From contig NZ_VWWP01000006.1 of NCBI RefSeq assembly GCF_011752975.1, forward strand, positions 62,001-126,000: a DNA stretch of 64,000 bases, written 5' to 3'. This stretch comes from Chryseobacterium sp. Tr-659 (GTDB lineage: Bacteria; Bacteroidota; Bacteroidia; Flavobacteriales; Weeksellaceae). A program made the position numbers and the translations under genes. Each line of letters starts with the position of its first letter. Within the stretch, counting starts at the first letter, position 1. Below are positions 9,881 to 17,809 of the stretch, piece by piece. The notes beneath the pieces were generated by a model. The model did not search any database, was not told where the DNA came from, and saw nothing but the letters and a program-made list of their open reading frames with translations.

Positions 9881-10040
9881 TCTATTTTTTATTTAAATGG
9901 GTTGTTAGGGTAAAGAAAACTGAGAGAGTAAGAGGCAAAAGTGTAGAAAGGTAAAATTGCTAAAAAGGACTTATTTCTACATTTTTTATTTCGAATTTCA
10001 AAACTCGCAACTCTCAAACCCTCCGAATCTCCAATCCGAA

Positions 10041-10697
10041 CTACCTGTGGTCAAAACTTTTTGATAATCTGTCTCCGGCAAACTGGATCATAAATACCAA
10101 CAGAACAAGCAGGATCAATACCGTGTTCATGATCACAATATCATAACCGATGTACCCATATTGGTATCCAACCTGACCTAATCCTCCGGCACCTACAGCT
10201 CCTCCCATTGCAGAGTATCCTACCAGAGTAATTAATGTAATGGTTGCATTATTAATCAACGAAGGAAGTGCTTCAGGAAGCAATACCTTTCTTATAATCT
10301 GTAACGGTGAAGCTCCCAATGCTCTTGCTGTTTCTATCAGTCCGTGAGGAACTTCAATAAGACTGTTTTCTACCAATCTTGCGATAAATGGTGCAGCTCC
10401 AACACTTAATGGAACCAATGCCGCGTTAACACCAATAGAAGTTCCTGCTAAAATTCTGGTAAAAGGAATCATCCATACGATAAGGATAATGAAAGGAATT
10501 GCCCGGAAAATATTAACCAAAATAGATAAAGCTCTGTGGTAAAAAGTATTTTCAAGAAGTTGTCCCTTTCTTGTTAAAAAAAGCATGATTCCTACCGGAA
10601 GTCCCAGGACAAATCCAAAAAATCCGGACATGAATGTCATATAAATTGTTTCCCAGGTTCCTTTTGCCAAAAGGGCAATTACCGTATCACTAAGCAT
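10041..10697 (-). CDS. metI: Methionine ABC transporter permease
   Basis: Inner-membrane permease of the MetNIQ methionine importer. The 218 residues hold about five membrane helices, and the binding-protein-dependent transport signature lies around ETARALGASPLQIIRKVLLP (about 141-160), the coupling helix that contacts MetN. The start codon lies inside the end of metN (8-base overlap), so the two are translationally coupled. No defect is seen. Confidence 0.96.
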   Translation of the reverse strand: MLSDTVIALLAKGTWETIYMTFMSGFFGFVLGLPVGIMLFLTRKGQLLENTFYHRALSILVNIFRAIPFIILIVWMIPFTRILAGTSIGVNAALVPLSVGAAPFIARLVENSLIEVPHGLIETARALGASPLQIIRKVLLPEALPSLINNATITLITLVGYSAMGGAVGAGGLGQVGYQYGYIGYDIVIMNTVLILLVLLVFMIQFAGDRLSKSFDHR

Positions 10698-11718
10698 ATC
10701 CTTTTACTGTGTTTTGAATTTTATTCTGGTTAAAATAATAGATTGCCTGCTGGTTTTCTTCCGCTTCTCCCTGAAGCTGCAACAGCAATTTTCCGAAATT
10801 AGAATTTCCGAAATATTCAACATCCGCTTTTAAAAGCTTATAAGGGATTTTATACTGACTATAAAGCGTTGAAAGAATTTGTTCAACACTGATGTTTTCG
10901 TTAAGTTCTATTTCGACCAGCGGGAATAAACCTTCTTTAGGCTCCTTTTGCAGTCTGTTACTGAGTTCCTGAGGCAGGGTCATGATGTCTGAATTTATAA
11001 ATTGCCGGATTACCGGGTGTTCTTTATCCGAAATAATTTCGCTTAAAGTTCCTTTTGTTAATAATTTTCCTTTGTCTATAACCGCTACATGGTTACAGAC
11101 CGCTTTAATAACTTCCATTTCGTGGGTGATCAAAAGAATAGTGATTCCCAGTCTTTGGTTGATGTCTCTTAAAAGCTGTAAGATGGATTGTGTTGTTGCA
11201 GGATCAAGTGCACTTGTGGCTTCATCACACAAAAGAAGATGAGGATCATTGGCCAGGGCTCTTGCAATGGCAACCCTTTGTTTTTGGCCTCCGGAAAGAC
11301 TTCTGGGGTAATCGTTAGCTTTATCTTCCAATCCTACGATTTTCAAAAGTTCATTAACCTTTCTGTTGATTTCGTCCTTACTGGTATGGTCCAGCTCCAA
11401 AGGAAGTGCTACATTGTCAAAAACGGTTCTTGAGGAAAGAAGGTTAAAATGCTGGAAGATCATTCCAATTTTTTTACGCTCTTCTGCCAGCTGTTTGGAG
11501 TTTAATTTTGTAAAATCCTTACCATTAATAATGATCTGGCCTTCATCCGGTCTTTCCAGCAGGTTTACAGTACGTATCAAAGTACTTTTTCCCGCACCGG
11601 AAAATCCGATTATCCCTACGATATCTCCTTTTTCTATATTGAGGCTCACCTTATCCAGGGCTTTAAAAGACTGTTTTTTCTGGTGAAATGTTTTTGATAT
11701 ATTTCTGATTTCTATCAT
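10690..11718 (-). CDS. metN: Methionine ABC transporter ATPase
   Basis: ATPase of the MetNIQ importer. The 342 residues include Walker A (GFSGAGKST, about 38-46), a Q-loop, the ABC signature LSGGQKQRVAIARAL (about 141-155), Walker B (LLLCDEATSALD) and an H-loop. The last 75 residues match the NIL domain, which binds methionine and inhibits the transporter when internal methionine is high in characterised MetN proteins. It overlaps metI by 8 bases and begins 19 bases after the stop of the eamA gene, so the DMT gene upstream belongs to the same transcript. Confidence 0.96.
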   Translation of the reverse strand: MIEIRNISKTFHQKKQSFKALDKVSLNIEKGDIVGIIGFSGAGKSTLIRTVNLLERPDEGQIIINGKDFTKLNSKQLAEERKKIGMIFQHFNLLSSRTVFDNVALPLELDHTSKDEINRKVNELLKIVGLEDKANDYPRSLSGGQKQRVAIARALANDPHLLLCDEATSALDPATTQSILQLLRDINQRLGITILLITHEMEVIKAVCNHVAVIDKGKLLTKGTLSEIISDKEHPVIRQFINSDIMTLPQELSNRLQKEPKEGLFPLVEIELNENISVEQILSTLYSQYKIPYKLLKADVEYFGNSNFGKLLLQLQGEAEENQQAIYYFNQNKIQNTVKGYA

Positions 11719-11737
11719 TCTGATGTTTTAATACTGT

Positions 11738-12736
11738 TTAAATAGGCTGATACCGCTTGCCTGCTCTGTTAAAAAATCTTCTCACTCTTCTTAATCTGAC
11801 CTTGGACCGTTTTGAAAGCTTGAAATACTTGGTGACATTCGTCAGCAATACTCCCAATAATATGACGGCTAAACCATAAAGCTGGCCTCCGTTAATGCTC
11901 TGGTTGGCAACAATCCAGCCTGCAATAACCGTTACAATAGGGTTGATGTAGGTATGGGTACTTACCAGTGCGGCAGGTTTTACAGACAGGAGCCAAATGT
12001 ACGACAAATAAGCGACTATCGATCCAAAGAATATCAAAAACAGAACACCCAGCCATGCTGATAATGGGATTGATGAAACCGAAAAATCAGTCCATTCTTT
12101 TCTGAAAAAAGCGATCAGAAAAGAAGCTAATCCTGCTACTATAAGCTGTTGTGCAATATTCATAAAAGTAGATTGAGACGCAGGATTTTTCTTTGAATAT
12201 AAAGATCCGAGAACCCATGCTACAGAACTTAATCCCAATACTGCAAATGCGGTGATCCGTAGATTTCCATTAAGTGCGGCATGGGCTGCATGCGAATTGG
12301 CACTTCCTTTTAAGAATAAAATCAATCCTGCAAAACCAATCATTAATCCGATTGGGATGAATTTATCCGAAAAATAATACTTCCAGTTCTTTCTGTCGAT
12401 TGCAATAAACCAGAACGGACCGGTAGCTATTGAGATTGCTGCTTCAGAAGCTGTCACATATTGTTCTCCCCAGGCAACTAATCCGGTTCCTCCGGTAAGA
12501 ATGAGAATACCTGTAATTGCATTTTTCTTCCAGTTGATCAACGAGTTTGCTTTTTCTCCTTTTGAAAGAAGATAACCGATCATCAGAATTCCTGCCACCA
12601 GAAATCTTAACCCGGAAAGTATGAACGGTGGAAACCCTTTCAAGCCAAATGAAATAGCTAAAAAGGTGACTCCCCATATCACATAAATATTGGTAAATGC
12701 CAACGGTACCAACCATTTGTGTTTAGAATTGCTCAT
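11738..12736 (-). CDS. EamA/DMT-family membrane transporter heading the met operon
   Basis: A 332-residue protein of the drug/metabolite transporter superfamily with ten predicted membrane helices in two EamA repeats (about 12-140 and 165-300). The ATG at 12736 was chosen; an upstream in-frame TTG at 12751 is less likely. DMT proteins move metabolites such as amino acids, sugars or nucleotides across the inner membrane. Being the first gene behind a Met-rich leader and only 19 bases from metN, it may handle methionine or a related compound such as S-adenosylmethionine, but this is inference from position; other EamA proteins export quite different solutes. Confidence 0.88.
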   Translation of the reverse strand: MSNSKHKWLVPLAFTNIYVIWGVTFLAISFGLKGFPPFILSGLRFLVAGILMIGYLLSKGEKANSLINWKKNAITGILILTGGTGLVAWGEQYVTASEAAISIATGPFWFIAIDRKNWKYYFSDKFIPIGLMIGFAGLILFLKGSANSHAAHAALNGNLRITAFAVLGLSSVAWVLGSLYSKKNPASQSTFMNIAQQLIVAGLASFLIAFFRKEWTDFSVSSIPLSAWLGVLFLIFFGSIVAYLSYIWLLSVKPAALVSTHTYINPIVTVIAGWIVANQSINGGQLYGLAVILLGVLLTNVTKYFKLSKRSKVRLRRVRRFFNRAGKRYQPI

Positions 12737-12770
12737 TTTGTATTTTTTCAATGTATTAATTATTAAAATG

Positions 12771-12799
12771 AAAAAGGCCCTACACGTGGTAGGGCCTTT
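12771..12799 (-). terminator. Leader terminator (attenuator hairpin) upstream of eamA-metNIQ
   Basis: On the minus strand an uninterrupted 11-bp stem (12789-12799 with 12773-12783) with a 5-base loop is followed by a T run, a textbook intrinsic terminator. It lies 35 bases before the first gene of the operon and 26 bases after the stop codon of a Met-rich leader ORF, the position expected for attenuation. The loop-proximal CUACCACG can instead pair with CGUGGUUAG, the last codons of the leader. Confidence 0.88.
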
Positions 12800-12824
12800 A
12801 GAAATATGTCATATAAAAGTAAGG

Positions 12825-12896
12825 CTAACCACGGGATTCTTGATGTACAGGCATACAGTTGTACATAATCATTGTTTTAATGATATGTTTATCCAT
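12825..12896 (-). CDS. Putative Met-rich leader peptide of the methionine transport operon
   Basis: A 23-codon ORF with Met at positions 1, 9, 11 and 15 and a C-terminal half reading MYNCMPVHQESRG. An AAGGA-like ribosome-binding sequence sits 7 bases before the start. An in-frame ATG 27 bases upstream (12923), itself preceded by AGGA, would add nine residues. The ORF lies between a TAnnTTTG promoter and the 12771-12799 terminator in front of a methionine transporter operon. By analogy with amino-acid leader peptides, slow translation of the Met codons would favour the antiterminator and turn the operon on. That role is inferred; only the ORF, codons and hairpin are seen directly. Confidence 0.7.
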   Translation of the reverse strand: MDKHIIKTMIMYNCMPVHQESRG

Positions 12897-12949
12897 TGTA
12901 TTATCCTTAAAATTTGGTTTCATTTTTTTTGTTTTCCTAAATTCTGCTG

Positions 12950-12957
12950 CAAATATA
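12950..12957 (-). promoter_or_regulatory. -7 element of the met operon leader promoter
   Basis: TATATTTG on the minus strand is a perfect TAnnTTTG. It places the transcript start near 12944, about 20 bases before the upstream leader ATG. No exact TTTG -33 element is visible at the usual distance. The rest of the gap (12958-13136) is AT-rich and shows nothing else. Confidence 0.6.
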
Positions 12958-13136
12958 GAATATATATTTTTATTAGTCCATTAAAATAATAGACTTTTTA
13001 ATATTTTTTTTTAACTAATGTTATAAATGTTTGTAAATAAGATTGTTGTGTTTGTTTTAAATTTTATTAATATTTAGAAATAGTAGAGATTTTAAAGATT
13101 AACATAATTTATGATTAGACATTGATGATTAGTCAT

Positions 13137-13144
13137 TAATTTTG
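13137..13144 (+). promoter_or_regulatory. Possible -7 element of the SDR-MarR operon
   Basis: TAATTTTG matches TAnnTTTG and lies 36 bases before the SDR start codon. No well-spaced -33 element is seen, so the call is tentative. The upstream ATTGATGATTAGTCATTAAT contains imperfect symmetry that could be a MarR site. Confidence 0.4.
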
Positions 13145-13179
13145 TTTGATCAAATTATATTAATTTAAAAACAATTTTT

Positions 13180-13932
13180 ATGAAACGTTTTAAAAACAAA
13201 GTAGCATTCATTACAGGAGGAAACTCCGGAATTGGTAAAGCGGTTGCTATACTGATGGCAAGAGAAGGAGCAAAAATTGTAATTGCGGATCTTAAAGAAA
13301 ATAAAGAAACACTGGAAGAAGTTTTAAAGGAGGGAACAGATGCCAGGTTCATAACATGTGATGTTTCAAAAGCAGAAGACGTTGAAAAGGCTGTATATGA
13401 AACCGTAGAAATATTCGGAAGTCTTGATATAGCTGTGAATAATGCAGGTATTGTAGATGCTTCTCCGATTCATGAGAAATCAATAGAAGAATGGCAGAGG
13501 GTGATCAATATTAACTTAAGTGGTGTGTTTTATGGAATGAAATATCAGATAGCTCAGATGAGAAAGCAGGGAACAGGAGGAGCAATAGTGAATATGGGAT
13601 CTATTATGAGCCAGGTAGCAGAATTCGGGATTGCATCGTATGCTTCTTCAAAACATGGTCTGGTAGGGCTTACAAAAGTAGCGGCTTTAGAGAATGGAAC
13701 AGATAACATTCGTGTTAATGCAATAGGTCCGGGTTACATAGAAACCCCATTATTAATGGATAATGCAGCACAAAGTGCAGAGTACAGATCTTATATGGAA
13801 TCCAAGCATGCGATGAAAAGATTAGGAAAACCGGAAGAAATTGCAAAAGCTGTCTTATTTTTGGCTTCTGAAGATGCAAGTTTCTGTACAGGAGCTTATC
13901 TGCCGGTAGATGGCGGTTATCTGATTCAGTAA
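13180..13932 (+). CDS. Short-chain dehydrogenase/reductase
   Basis: A 250-residue NAD(P)-dependent oxidoreductase of the classical SDR family. The cofactor motif GGNSGIGKA lies at about residues 12-20, NNAG near 87-90, the catalytic Ser near 141 and the YxxxK pair at Tyr154/Lys158. An acidic residue after the second strand (IADL) points to NAD(H) preference. The C-terminal GAYLPVDGGYL is standard for SDRs annotated as glucose 1-dehydrogenase-like or 3-oxoacyl reductase-like. The MarR regulator follows 14 bases downstream, so the pair is an operon and the enzyme probably acts on a small molecule sensed by that regulator. The substrate is unknown. Confidence 0.93.
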   Translation: MKRFKNKVAFITGGNSGIGKAVAILMAREGAKIVIADLKENKETLEEVLKEGTDARFITCDVSKAEDVEKAVYETVEIFGSLDIAVNNAGIVDASPIHEKSIEEWQRVININLSGVFYGMKYQIAQMRKQGTGGAIVNMGSIMSQVAEFGIASYASSKHGLVGLTKVAALENGTDNIRVNAIGPGYIETPLLMDNAAQSAEYRSYMESKHAMKRLGKPEEIAKAVLFLASEDASFCTGAYLPVDGGYLIQ

Positions 13933-13946
13933 TTAAATAATAAAGA

Positions 13947-14384
13947 ATGAAAAAAATAAAAGCGGAAGAGCTTCCACTTCGAAGACAGCTGGGCATTGCA
14001 ATGGTAGAAACCTATAACAATGTTTATGACAGATCTCAGGAGTTTTTTGCAACTTATGGGCTTACTTCCCAGCAATACAATGTACTCTCTATTCTGTATG
14101 ATGCAGGAAAGCCGTTGTCAACTTCGGCTATCCTGAAAAAAATGCTGGAGAAAAATGCCGGAGTTTCCAGATTGGTAGACCGTCTGATCATTAAAGAACT
14201 TGTTGAAAAAAATGTAAATGAAGGGGACAAACGTCTTATAGATGTAAAGCTTACTGATAAAGGGGAAACCTTATATAAAACAGTTACTGAAGATCTGTCC
14301 GGAGTAGATGATGTCTACAGAGCGCTTACAGACGAAGAAGTGGAAGTATTGATCCGCCTTTTTGAAAAGATGAGAAAAGTATAA
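13947..14384 (+). CDS. MarR-family transcriptional regulator
   Basis: A 145-residue winged-helix DNA-binding protein of the MarR family. The recognition region lies around residues 50-90 (LTSQQYNVLSILYDAG through AGVSRLVDRLIIKELVE), with the wing at NEGDKRLIDVKLTDKG. It shares a transcript with the SDR gene 14 bases upstream and ends at a terminator. MarR proteins usually repress their own operon until a phenolic or other small ligand binds; that is the expected role here, but no operator was proven. Confidence 0.93.
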   Translation: MKKIKAEELPLRRQLGIAMVETYNNVYDRSQEFFATYGLTSQQYNVLSILYDAGKPLSTSAILKKMLEKNAGVSRLVDRLIIKELVEKNVNEGDKRLIDVKLTDKGETLYKTVTEDLSGVDDVYRALTDEEVEVLIRLFEKMRKV

Positions 14385-14412
14385 GTATTACTGAAATTTT
14401 AAATCAGGATGG

Positions 14413-14443
14413 GAAGATTCAGCGGAAGTTGAGTCTTCTTTTT
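14413..14443 (+). terminator. Terminator of the SDR-MarR operon
   Basis: A 9-bp stem with one G-U pair (14413-14421 with 14430-14438) and an 8-base loop is followed by five T. Confidence 0.8.
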
Positions 14444-14480
14444 ATTATGATAGATCAATGCGGATGATTTTTGTGTTCTG

Positions 14481-14488
14481 TAATTTTG
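14481..14488 (+). promoter_or_regulatory. Possible -7 element for the M17 N-domain gene
   Basis: TAATTTTG matches TAnnTTTG and lies 36 bases before the start codon. TTTTTG occurs only 8 bases upstream, too close for a -33 element. Confidence 0.4.
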
Positions 14489-14524
14489 AGTTACCATTAT
14501 TAACCCAATAAAAACGACCATAAT

Positions 14525-15244
14525 ATGAAAAACATGTTCATTCAATCATTTGTAATAACAGCATTGATATTTTCTACATTGAATTTTGCGCAAACTACCA
14601 CTTCGCAAACTACTGCCATAGGAACTTCAAAGAACTGGGGTTCAGTAGACGGAATTTCTATGGTAGGATTGGTACAAGGGCCTTCCTCTGCGGATGCTCA
14701 GCTTCAGGTAGCCTGTGTTTTTGAATATACGGAAGGAGATATCTTTAATGCTCAGGCTTTACCCGCTAAATTGAACGGATTGGTTCATCTGGATGAAGCT
14801 TTAAAAGGAGAGCTGACTAAAATCAGAAAATCTGGGCAGTTTCAGGGGCATTCTTTGGAAACGATTTTAATCACCCCGCCTACAGGATCAATGCCTGCTA
14901 AAAAATTATTATTAATCGGACTGGGAGACCGTAACCAATTCACTCCTGATTTAATGACTTCCGTAGGAGAAGTGGCGGCCCGGGAAGCAATGAGGTTAGG
15001 GGTTACCAATTTTGCCTTTGCCAGTGACCTGAAAGATGCAGGAATAGATTCTCCAACTGCTTTAATTGCCGGAAACGTAGTAATAGGAATTGTACATGCC
15101 AACCGCTCTGAAAATTATCTGAAAGAACACAAATTATCCACCACAAAAAAATTAGAAAAAGTATATCTGCTGGCTGGACCCGCTTTCTTTGAAACTGCAG
15201 GCGGTGGAATTTCTGAAGCCATTGCAGAGGTAAAAAAGAAATAA
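14525..15244 (+). CDS. Secreted stand-alone M17 peptidase N-terminal domain protein
   Basis: A 239-residue protein with a signal peptide (cleavage near residue 22, NFAQ). The rest resembles the N-terminal regulatory domain of M17 leucyl aminopeptidases, visible as KKLLLIGLGDRNQFTPD (about 125-141) and AAREAMRLGV (about 151-160). The metal-binding catalytic domain of M17 enzymes is entirely absent, so no peptidase activity is expected. In full enzymes this domain has a macro-domain-like fold, so nucleotide or small-ligand binding is conceivable but unproven. The gene is monocistronic, between two terminators. Confidence 0.8.
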   Translation: MKNMFIQSFVITALIFSTLNFAQTTTSQTTAIGTSKNWGSVDGISMVGLVQGPSSADAQLQVACVFEYTEGDIFNAQALPAKLNGLVHLDEALKGELTKIRKSGQFQGHSLETILITPPTGSMPAKKLLLIGLGDRNQFTPDLMTSVGEVAAREAMRLGVTNFAFASDLKDAGIDSPTALIAGNVVIGIVHANRSENYLKEHKLSTTKKLEKVYLLAGPAFFETAGGGISEAIAEVKKK

Positions 15245-15275
15245 TAAATTTAGTTTTGTTACTATTGTTGATTCG

Positions 15276-15302
15276 GCCTCCTTTTTATAAGGGGGCTTTT
15301 TT
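15276..15302 (+). terminator. Terminator after the M17 N-domain gene
   Basis: An 8-bp stem with one wobble pair (15276-15283 with 15289-15296) and a T-rich loop is followed by six T. Confidence 0.75.
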
Positions 15303-15479
15303 ATGTGAAACATATAATCTGTTTTTCCTCTCACAAGATATTGAGAGCGTACAGATTTTTTCGACCGGCTCTATTTGCCCAATCTGCGAGAAGTAAAATT
15401 TCCAAGTTCAAACTATCAGCTAAATTTGAAAAGTCAAAAAAAATCCCGATTTTTGCACTCCTTCAATAAACCCGAGTTC

Positions 15480-17609
15480 ATGAAATTATGTATTGCCGAA
15501 AAACCAAGTGTTGCCAGAGATATCGCCAAAGTATTAGGTGCTACCACGCCTAAACAAGGCTATATGGAAGGGAACGGCTATTGCGTGACATGGACGTTCG
15601 GGCATCTTTGCACCTTGAAAGAACCTCACGATTACGGTCCTCAGTTCAAATCCTGGAATTTGTTTTCATTGCCAATTATTCCCAACAGTTTTGGAATCAA
15701 GCTGATCCCGAATAAAGGTGTTGAAAATCAGTTTAAAGTAATTGAAAGGTTGGTTGAAGAATGTGATGAAGTCATTAACTGCGGGGATGCCGGGCAGGAG
15801 GGAGAACTCATTCAGCGTTGGGTATTGCAGAAAGCAAAATGTAACAAACCTATCCAGCGTCTATGGATATCTTCTTTGACGGAAGATGCTATTAAAGAGG
15901 GTTTTGCGAGTTTAAAACCCGCGGAAGATTATAAAAATCTGTATCTGGCCGGAAATGCCAGAGCCATTGGAGATTGGTTGTTGGGGATCAATGCTACGAG
16001 ACTTTTTACCAAAAAATTCGGTGGAAATAAAGCCGTTCTTTCCATTGGGAGAGTACAGACTCCTACATTGGCAATGCTGGTTCAGCGCCAAAAAGAAATT
16101 GATGCATTTACCACAGAAGAATATTGGGAGCTCAAAACCAGGTATCGCGATGTTGTTTTCAATGCAGCAATTGATCGTTTAAAAACGTTGGAACGTGCCG
16201 AGAAGGGATTGGAGTATCTGAAAGTCAATCCATTTGAAATCATTTCTTTTGAAATTAAAGAGGGGAAAGAAAAAAATCCTCGTCTTTTCGATTTGACCGG
16301 GCTTCAGGTGGAAGCGAATAAAAAATACGGGTATTCAGCGGAGAATACGTTGAATTATGTTCAGAGCCTTTATGAAAAGAAACATGTAACCTATCCGCGT
16401 GTTGATACCACTTACTTATCAGATAGTTTATATCCGAAAATAGCGGGTATTCTTCAGAAAATGTATCCTTATCAGGACCTGATTGCCCCATTATTGGAGG
16501 CTCCAATTCCAAAATCAAAGGCCGTTTTCGATGATACGAAAGTAACAGACCACCATGCGATTATTCCAACGGAAATTCCACCTTCTCAGAATCTGAGCAG
16601 AGAAGAAAAATTGATCTATGACCTGATTGCAAAACGTTTTATTGCCGTATTCTATCCGGAATGTAAGATTTCCAATACATTGGTGGAAGGTAAAGTGGGA
16701 ACCATTCCTTTTAAGACCAGTGGTAGACAGATCCTGGAACCGGGATGGAGAGCCGTTTATGCTAAAGAACCTAAAGAAGAATCTGCCGATAAGGAAAAAG
16801 AAAAAGAAGAAGAACAGACTATTCCTGAATTTATTGTAGGTGAAACCGGCCCACACGATCCGATGATTCATCAGGGGAAAACAACGCCTCCAAAACCTTA
16901 CACGGAAGCAACATTGCTGCGAGCTATGGAAACCGCCGGGAAACAGGTAGAAGATGAAGAACTGCGTGAAATGCTGAAAAACAACGGTATCGGAAGACCA
17001 TCTACCCGTGCAAATATTATTGAAACCCTTTTCAAAAGGAAGTACATTGAAAAGAAAAGGAAAAACCTCATCGCGACTCAAACAGGAATTCAGCTGATTG
17101 ACACTATTGAAGACGAATTGTTAAAAAGCCCTGAACTGACAGGTGAATGGGAATCTAAACTTCGTAAAATTGAAAAAGGAGAGTATGAAGCTAATCTTTT
17201 TAAAGAAGAACTGATCCAGATGGTTACGGAGCTGACTGAAAAAGTGGTGTACGGAAAAGGGAAGGTTATTACGCTGCAGGAAGAAGAAAAAGAAGAAGTG
17301 AAGGAAAAGAAAAAAAGAGAACCTGCACAGAAAAAAGAGCTTCAGTCCTGGGAAGAAACAAAATGCCCGAAATGTAAAGAACACAATCTGATCAAAGGAA
17401 AAACAGCCGTTGGATGTTCCGATTTCAAAAACTGTGGCTTTAAAATCACCTTTGAAATTTTCGGTAAAAAATTATCTGATAAACAGCTTTTAGATCTTGT
17501 TTTAAAAGGAAAAACATCAAAGTTGAAAGGGTTTACTGCTCATCCGGCAGAACTTACGGAAGGTGTTTTAACTTTAAATGATGATTTTCAGGTGCAGCTA
17601 AGCCAGTAA
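15480..17609 (+). CDS. topB: DNA topoisomerase III
   Basis: Type IA topoisomerase that cuts and rejoins one DNA strand, mainly in decatenation. The start at 15480 was chosen because the Toprim domain begins at once (MKLCIAEKPSVARDIAKVLG), although the frame is open further upstream. The 709 residues run Toprim (about 1-145, with DAGQEGE at about 100), the four-domain type IA core with catalytic Tyr305 in TYPRVDT, and a C-terminal zinc-finger-like motif (CPKC...CSDFKNCGF). A Lys/Glu-rich insertion of about 25 residues (KEEPKEE-type, near 435-460) and another near 600 are extra to the core. A 3' tRNA fragment lies just downstream. Bacteroidetes often carry extra TopB copies on mobile elements. 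Confidence 0.95.
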   Translation: MKLCIAEKPSVARDIAKVLGATTPKQGYMEGNGYCVTWTFGHLCTLKEPHDYGPQFKSWNLFSLPIIPNSFGIKLIPNKGVENQFKVIERLVEECDEVINCGDAGQEGELIQRWVLQKAKCNKPIQRLWISSLTEDAIKEGFASLKPAEDYKNLYLAGNARAIGDWLLGINATRLFTKKFGGNKAVLSIGRVQTPTLAMLVQRQKEIDAFTTEEYWELKTRYRDVVFNAAIDRLKTLERAEKGLEYLKVNPFEIISFEIKEGKEKNPRLFDLTGLQVEANKKYGYSAENTLNYVQSLYEKKHVTYPRVDTTYLSDSLYPKIAGILQKMYPYQDLIAPLLEAPIPKSKAVFDDTKVTDHHAIIPTEIPPSQNLSREEKLIYDLIAKRFIAVFYPECKISNTLVEGKVGTIPFKTSGRQILEPGWRAVYAKEPKEESADKEKEKEEEQTIPEFIVGETGPHDPMIHQGKTTPPKPYTEATLLRAMETAGKQVEDEELREMLKNNGIGRPSTRANIIETLFKRKYIEKKRKNLIATQTGIQLIDTIEDELLKSPELTGEWESKLRKIEKGEYEANLFKEELIQMVTELTEKVVYGKGKVITLQEEEKEEVKEKKKREPAQKKELQSWEETKCPKCKEHNLIKGKTAVGCSDFKNCGFKITFEIFGKKLSDKQLLDLVLKGKTSKLKGFTAHPAELTEGVLTLNDDFQVQLSQ

Positions 17610-17650
17610 GATAATAAATTCCAAATAATGCTTTAAGTATTTTCATTTAG

Positions 17651-17700
17651 TGGAGAATACGGGATTCGAACCCTTGACCTTTTGACTGCCAGTCAAACGC
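17651..17700 (-). pseudogene. 3' fragment of a tRNA (anticodon arm to acceptor end)
   Basis: On the minus strand, about 50 bases read as the 3' part of a tRNA. There is an anticodon stem-loop with 5-bp stem TTTGA/TCAAA and loop CTGGCAG (anticodon GGC, alanine type), a 5-base variable region, a T arm with TTCGAAT loop and the acceptor 3' strand ATTCTCC plus A. The D arm and the complementary GGAGAAT acceptor strand are missing upstream, and one T-stem pair is broken. Such 3' fragments are typical of attachment-site duplications left by integrative elements, so this is probably a relic, not a working tRNA. Confidence 0.7.
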
Positions 17701-17809
17701 GCCGGCTTTTATATGACAAGATGATGTCTGAATTTTTACAGTTTTTATTCTAAGACACTGCAAACATACGGAAATAACAGGTATCAAATCGAAAATTTGG
17801 TGAAATGAT

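Noticed and set aside
12737-12957. A SAM riboswitch in front of eamA-metNIQ
   Set aside because: The region is fully used by the promoter, leader ORF and terminator, and the multi-helix junction and conserved cores of SAM riboswitches were not found. A covariance search could overturn this.
12690-12989. A plus-strand frame of 99 residues across the met leader
   Set aside because: It runs through the terminator hairpin and promoter of the minus-strand operon and has no coding features.
16515-17081. A 188-residue open frame antisense to topB
   Set aside because: It lies fully inside a well-supported gene, is Phe-rich from reading Lys/Glu codons backwards, and has no recognisable motif.
17651-17730. 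A complete tRNA-Ala gene
   Set aside because: No D arm and no 5' acceptor strand complementary to ATTCTCC are present upstream of the anticodon arm.
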